From assembly GCA_030062745.1 (NCBI GenBank), contig CP099845.1:21350556-21414555 (forward strand): a stretch of 64,000 bases of DNA. Reading direction: 5' to 3'. Positions 62,401 to 64,000 of this stretch are shown here, one piece after another. The translations under genes were made by a program, and so were the position numbers. The notes below the pieces were generated by a model that was not told the DNA's origin, ran no database searches, and saw only the letters and a list, made by a program, of their open reading frames with translations. Every line of letters begins with the position of its first letter. The stretch's first letter is position 1. This stretch comes from Capitulum mitella (Eukaryota; Arthropoda; Thecostraca; Pollicipedomorpha; Pollicipedidae).

Positions 62401-63913
62401 GCCGTCACCTCCTCGCGCGTCAGGTGGTTGCTGGCCGAGCAGGTATAGACGCCCGCGTGGGAGGCGCTCAGGTCGGAGAGGTGCAGCCGGCCGCCCGGCA
62501 GCAGCGTGGTCGTGTCTGGCGCGCACGGGGGGGGGGGAGTCAGCGGAGACCACGACGTAAAGACAGCAGCCAGACGGACAACCATGTTTAGGCCGCGACA
62601 GGACGATATCGAGTGACAACAGTAAAGTCCACGATGGTCTAAAGGAAGACGAGATTAATACTAAATGTAAAGTGCCCTCGATAATTTAATACCACATGCA
62701 GATACTGTGCACGTCTACGACCGTGTAAAAATATACAACAAAAGCCCCAATTTTTAGTAGCTCAAGACACGCCGGCACCCAACCAACCCAATCGTTCGGC
62801 CTCCTCCCCGCCTCTCTCCTCCCCCCGGCGCTCTCACCTCCACGCGGCACGACGGGCCGGCCGTCGCGGTAGAACTGGACGGCCGCCGGCGGGTCGCTGG
62901 CCGGCGGCGGACACTGCAGCGACACGGTGCCGCCGGGCGGCGCCACCAGCGTGCTGTTGGCGCGCGCCGCGAACTCGCTCAGGTGCGCGATGCTCAGCGT
63001 GGCCGGCAGCGAGGTGAGGCCGATCGGCGCGATCCAGGCCTTACACTGGCGGCGGGCGGCAGCAGGTCAGCGGGCCTCCGACCGGCGGCCGCCGGCGGAC
63101 GCACGGGCCAGGTACGGTACGCAGCCGCACCGGGGAAGATCCGTTCACGAGACCAATCAAGTCGGCCAAAAACAGGATTACAATGGCCAACACAATGATA
63201 TTTCCCCATTTACGCCTGCGTCCGAAATGTAATTCACCGAGGCAATACCGAAACCCTGTCCGGCCACAGGCAATCGATCACACACGGCGAGTGAGCCACC
63301 CCCGCACATAGTGAAGTCTGTGACGGTGCCACAGGCAGCACGCCGGCGCCGCCGGCCGGGACACTGACCCTGTATTTGCCCGTCTGGCGTCGGTAGACCT
63401 CAGGGTCGCGGCCGACCCTGATCAGCAGCCGGCCCGGCTGCACGTCGATCGCCGGGTCACTGCCGGGCTCGAGCGGCTTCCAGTCGTGCAGCCACCTGGC
63501 GGACGACACGGCAACTGTTAGTTCTGCGATCGCCCGGCGAGAAGGGTCCAAGGCAGCCCAGTTGTGTTTTTTGAGGAGTCGCTCCGCAAACGAACAGGAT
63601 GTATGTAGTTAACGATACAGCTGCCATTTATTTTTCCAACATTCTTCGTGTCTCTGTTCACCGAATTCTCCCCACGATACAAGGTAAACATGGGCAAGTC
63701 TTGCCAAAGAGGAAAACAACACAAAAATGGCTAGACAAAGGATAGACGGACAATGCGGGGCCAGTTCTCCAACTGTGAGCAACCACACGGAAGCCCTGTC
63801 CGCTACCCACGTGAGGTGGTCGGCATCGAGGTTGACGGCGCAGGTGAAGACCACCTCATCGCCTGGTGGCGCCACCAGCGATTCGGGCTCCTTCACGAAG
63901 TATATTCCAAGAC
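50368..63913 (-). CDS. ihog: Ihog/CDON/BOC-family Hedgehog co-receptor (5' partial, multi-exon)
   Basis: Type I membrane protein that in flies binds Hedgehog through its FN3 domains and works with Patched at the cell surface. Thirteen minus-strand exons with GT-AG borders and matching phases give about 793 residues: Ig1 (Cys pair in FTC and GKYRC), Ig2 (SLQC, GVYTC), Ig3 (IECVADG, GDYVC), Ig4 (ELSC, GLYQC), a linker, FN3-1, FN3-2, a helix around [20 protein letters not shown], and a Gln/Pro-rich tail. Four Ig plus two FN3 fits arthropod Ihog/Boi; an extra Ig upstream cannot be excluded. Signal peptide and start lie past 64,000. Third codon positions are overwhelmingly G or C. Exon 8 carries a one-base frameshift. 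The family call is strong; ihog versus boi cannot be decided here. Confidence 0.88.
50780..50972 (-). CDS. ihog: ihog exon 13: cytoplasmic tail, part 2
   Basis: Acceptor tctcaccggcag|GCGTCG, donor AAAGACA|GTGAGT, phase 0 in and phase 1 out. Encodes [58 protein letters not shown]. The strong donor and phase continuity support it. Read-through without splicing would add about 60 low-complexity residues to a stop at 50,604. Confidence 0.68.
50973..52801 (-). other. ihog intron 12, GC-rich
   Basis: Extremely C/G-rich with frames open on both strands, including one of 372 codons, which is expected from composition. No domain-like protein is seen in any frame. The short motif ctaattggccgcggcg near 52,321 resembles one at about 45,941. 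Confidence 0.55.
52802..52944 (-). CDS. ihog: ihog exon 12: cytoplasmic tail, part 1
   Basis: Acceptor gtctccgccgacag|ACGAG, donor CAGCGG|GTCAGT, phase 1 in and phase 0 out. Encodes [48 protein letters not shown]. Gln- and Pro-rich, no domain. Supported by the splice sites, exact phase fit to exons 11 and 13, and compositional contrast with the GC-rich intron. Confidence 0.72.
52945..54681 (-). other. ihog intron 11: minisatellite and ATTCC-rich degenerate repeat
   Basis: Contains a minisatellite at about 53,637-53,765 (CCGTCTGTCGGCCGACAC with CAGCAGCGGCC blocks, roughly 35-bp period) and, at about 53,815-54,115, a degenerate pentamer-like stretch rich in GATTCC, GAATCG and GACTCTGA. The rest is GC-rich unique-looking DNA with spurious open frames. 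Confidence 0.6.
54774..54968 (-). CDS. ihog: ihog exon 11: juxtamembrane and transmembrane segment
   Basis: Acceptor gtctgtgtcggcag|ACTCG, internal donor CAAG|GTGCGG, phase 1 in and phase 1 out. Encodes an [12 protein letters not shown] stalk, then [20 protein letters not shown] and [12 protein letters not shown]: one membrane helix followed by a basic stop-transfer. If the donor is not used, the frame continues about 30 residues to TAA at 54,682-54,684 (ends LTYGLA), giving a short-tail form. Confidence 0.86.
55465..55606 (-). CDS. ihog: ihog exon 10: end of FN3-2
   Basis: Acceptor cgtcccgggcag|GTAACG, donor ACCATGG|GTGAGC, phase 0 in and phase 1 out. Encodes [48 protein letters not shown]. 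The [13 protein letters not shown] and SDFS motifs are near-diagnostic for the CDON/BOC/Ihog family. A 3.3-kb intron separates it from exon 9. Confidence 0.92.
55607..58926 (-). other. ihog intron 9 (3.3 kb)
   Basis: Largest intron in the window. The left half (55.9-57.3 kb) is very GC-rich with long spurious frames on both strands, poly-G runs at about 57,038 and 57,250, and a CAT/CAC-rich stretch near 57,370-57,420. The right half (57.5-58.8 kb) is AT-rich and contains a cluster of AGGTCA-type half-sites at 57,788-58,123. No coding exon seen. Confidence 0.7.
57788..58123. promoter_or_regulatory. Cluster of nuclear-receptor-type half-sites
   Basis: Eleven GGTCA/TGACC cores in about 335 bp: TGACCTcAGGTCAgGTCA at 57,788, TGACCTAGGTCAGGTCA at 57,812, GGGTCAtTGACCT at 57,963 followed by AAGGTCA, and TGACC..GGTCA at 58,106-58,122. 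The 57,963 site is an inverted repeat with one-base spacing, the ecdysone-receptor (EcR/USP) palindrome type. Function is inferred only; similar motifs near 27.2 kb suggest a repeat family could also explain them. Confidence 0.3.
58927..59170 (-). CDS. ihog: ihog exon 9: end of FN3-1 and start of FN3-2
   Basis: Acceptor ctgccgccag|GTTCCG, donor TCTAAG|GTGAGG, phase 2 in and phase 0 out. Encodes [20 protein letters not shown], a basic strip [16 protein letters not shown], then FN3-2 ([33 protein letters not shown]). The GYFIFYR and DYSK motifs are characteristic of the CDON/Ihog last FN3 domain. The basic strip matches the expected heparin/Hedgehog-binding region of FN3-1 (family knowledge). 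Confidence 0.92.
59570..59796 (-). CDS. ihog: ihog exon 8: FN3-1, first part, with a one-base frameshift
   Basis: Acceptor tggtctgcttcag|AGCTG, donor TACAA|GTGAGT. The first frame reads [40 protein letters not shown]; the FN3 then continues only in the next frame as [29 protein letters not shown]. The exon is 227 bp, one base too long for its phases. The extra base sits in a C/G-only run at about 59,655-59,682. Sequencing or assembly error is the simplest cause; a real allele or a dead gene is possible. Confidence 0.82.
60118..60232 (-). CDS. ihog: ihog exon 7: Ig4-FN3 linker
   Basis: Acceptor cccccggccag|CTGGTG, donor GGGCG|GTGAGT, phase 0 in and phase 1 out. Encodes a low-complexity linker that opens [14 protein letters not shown] and ends in a very basic stretch ([14 protein letters not shown]). 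No domain is expected here in Ihog. The phases fit exactly between exons 6 and 8, which is the main support. Confidence 0.72.
60587..60846 (-). CDS. ihog: ihog exon 6: Ig4
   Basis: Acceptor cctgctcggcag|AGCC, donor CTCAAG|GTAGCG, phase 1 in and phase 0 out. Encodes [17 protein letters not shown], then [20 protein letters not shown] and [17 protein letters not shown] to VLLK. A complete Ig domain in one exon. Confidence 0.88.
61347..61546 (-). CDS. ihog: ihog exon 5: Ig3
   Basis: Acceptor ggtgtctgtgcag|GATCGAG, donor GTCATCG|GTGAGC, phase 2 in and phase 1 out. Encodes [20 protein letters not shown] through [19 protein letters not shown] to VVRVI, a complete I-set Ig core with both cysteines and the tryptophan. 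The acceptor lies inside the first unit of an 80-bp tandem array that fills much of the intron. Confidence 0.88.
61547..61960. repeat. About 80-bp tandem array in the intron upstream of ihog exon 5
   Basis: Two near-identical 80-bp units follow the exon 5 acceptor (unit marks at 61,551, 61,631 and 61,711), then three to four more degraded units to about 61,960. Each carries GTCAGTCAGAGCACAG on the plus strand. Read on the minus strand, the units repeat a ctctgt-AG sequence resembling the real acceptor. Confidence 0.9.
62151..62363 (-). repeat. 71-bp unit in three tandem copies across the exon 4 / intron boundary
   Basis: Units start at 62,151, 62,222 and 62,293 and differ at only a few bases. 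Each contains the end of exon 4 ([15 protein letters not shown]) and a CTCAG|GTGAGC donor. 71 is not a multiple of three, and a TGA follows immediately in frame, so the two downstream copies cannot extend the protein; they are duplicate donors inside the intron. Confidence 0.95.
62293..62515 (-). CDS. ihog: ihog exon 4: end of Ig2 and start of Ig3
   Basis: Acceptor follows a run of about ten C (gtgcgcgccag|ACACG); donor CTCAG|GTGAGC; phase 1 in and phase 2 out. Encodes [30 protein letters not shown], then the Ig3 opening [18 protein letters not shown]. The last exon bases and the donor belong to a 71-bp unit present three times; only this most upstream donor keeps frame with exon 5 (TDLR-IEC). 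Confidence 0.86.
62838..63045 (-). CDS. ihog: ihog exon 3: end of Ig1 and start of Ig2
   Basis: Acceptor ccgccgccag|TGT, donor GAG|GTGAGA, phase 0 in and phase 1 out. Begins [20 protein letters not shown] (last strand of Ig1), then [13 protein letters not shown] opens Ig2, ending [14 protein letters not shown]. The repeated VAPPG motif at the start of Ig1 and Ig2 is typical of this family's N-terminal Ig pair. Confidence 0.88.
63369..63495 (-). CDS. ihog: ihog exon 2: Ig1 C-terminal half
   Basis: Acceptor cgtcgtccgccag|G, donor TACAGG|GTCAGT, phase 2 in and phase 0 out. Encodes [20 protein letters not shown], then a strand ending in GKYR. The second Ig1 cysteine is the first codon of exon 3, so the canonical YxC motif is split across the junction. 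Confidence 0.82.
63811..63913 (-). CDS. ihog: ihog exon 1 of window: Ig1 N-terminal half
   Basis: Acceptor cttgccgccag then GTCTTGG; donor CAC|GTGGGTAGC. It enters at phase 1 and leaves at phase 2, encoding [20 protein letters not shown] followed by VVFTC, the A to C strands of the first Ig domain. A competing donor four bases further on (TGG|GTAGCG) would break the frame into exon 2, so the upstream GT was chosen. It joins to give DHLT-WLHDW, with the core Ig tryptophan. Confidence 0.8.
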
Positions 63914-64000
63914 CTGGCGGCAAGACGCACTGGGATCAGAATATGCCACCACGCGGTGCCCGACGTGGCACAACAGACGAACGGTCCCACGCAATCCAAG

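Noticed and set aside
62218-62619. 133-codon minus frame ending in PPGTDLR
   Set aside because: Shifted frame that re-enters a coding phase only because of the 71-bp tandem copies; it is not a separate exon.
63609-63923. Continuous 104-codon frame over ihog exon 1 and beyond
   Set aside because: Only the first part is Ig sequence; the rest reads through the intron past a good donor. The first residue comes from TTG, not a real start.

Overview
This is eukaryotic, almost certainly animal and most likely arthropod, genomic DNA. There are no operons, Shine-Dalgarno sites or densely packed reading frames. The one confident gene is split into small exons by GT-AG introns with consistent phases, and its product is a metazoan cell-surface receptor of the Ihog/CDON/BOC family. 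Domain order (at least four Ig, two FN3, one membrane segment) matches insect and crustacean Ihog better than vertebrate CDON/BOC, which carry a third FN3 domain. A pancrustacean host, possibly a GC-rich barnacle-like genome, is an inference from style only.

Layout. From 1 to about 49,600 I find no intact protein gene. This half is a repeat-rich intergenic landscape. It holds one 5'-truncated, decayed LINE with RT and RNase H remnants (about 10.06-12.87 kb, minus strand), a tRNA-derived SINE family in three minus-strand copies (22.8, 36.6 and 41.7 kb), two other SINE-like pieces (39.6 and 43.7 kb), small terminal-inverted-repeat or foldback elements (25.1, 31.4, 42.6, 44.4 and 48.6 kb), and many minisatellites (unit lengths of 12, 22, 24, 30, 39, 45 and 50 bp). 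About 0.2-0.7 kb GC-rich islands alternate with AT-rich sequence, and several contain TAATTA/TAATTG-type cores.

From about 49,690 to 63,913 the minus strand carries an Ihog-type Hedgehog co-receptor gene. Its 5' end (signal peptide and first exon or exons) lies beyond the right edge. I assign thirteen exons with matching phases and a weaker fourteenth. They encode Ig1 to Ig4, a linker, FN3-1, FN3-2, a membrane helix and a cytoplasmic tail. Three oddities stand out: a one-base frameshift in the FN3-1 exon; tandem duplication of BOTH splice sites of the Ig2/Ig3 intron (71-bp triplication at the donor, about 80-bp array at the acceptor); and a membrane exon that either splices on or reads into an early stop.

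Functionally, the product would bind Hedgehog with Patched at the cell surface. Nothing else in the window forms a pathway with it. I did not find a convincing new biological system. The duplicated splice sites and the nuclear-receptor-type half-site cluster in a large intron are the most checkable unusual features.
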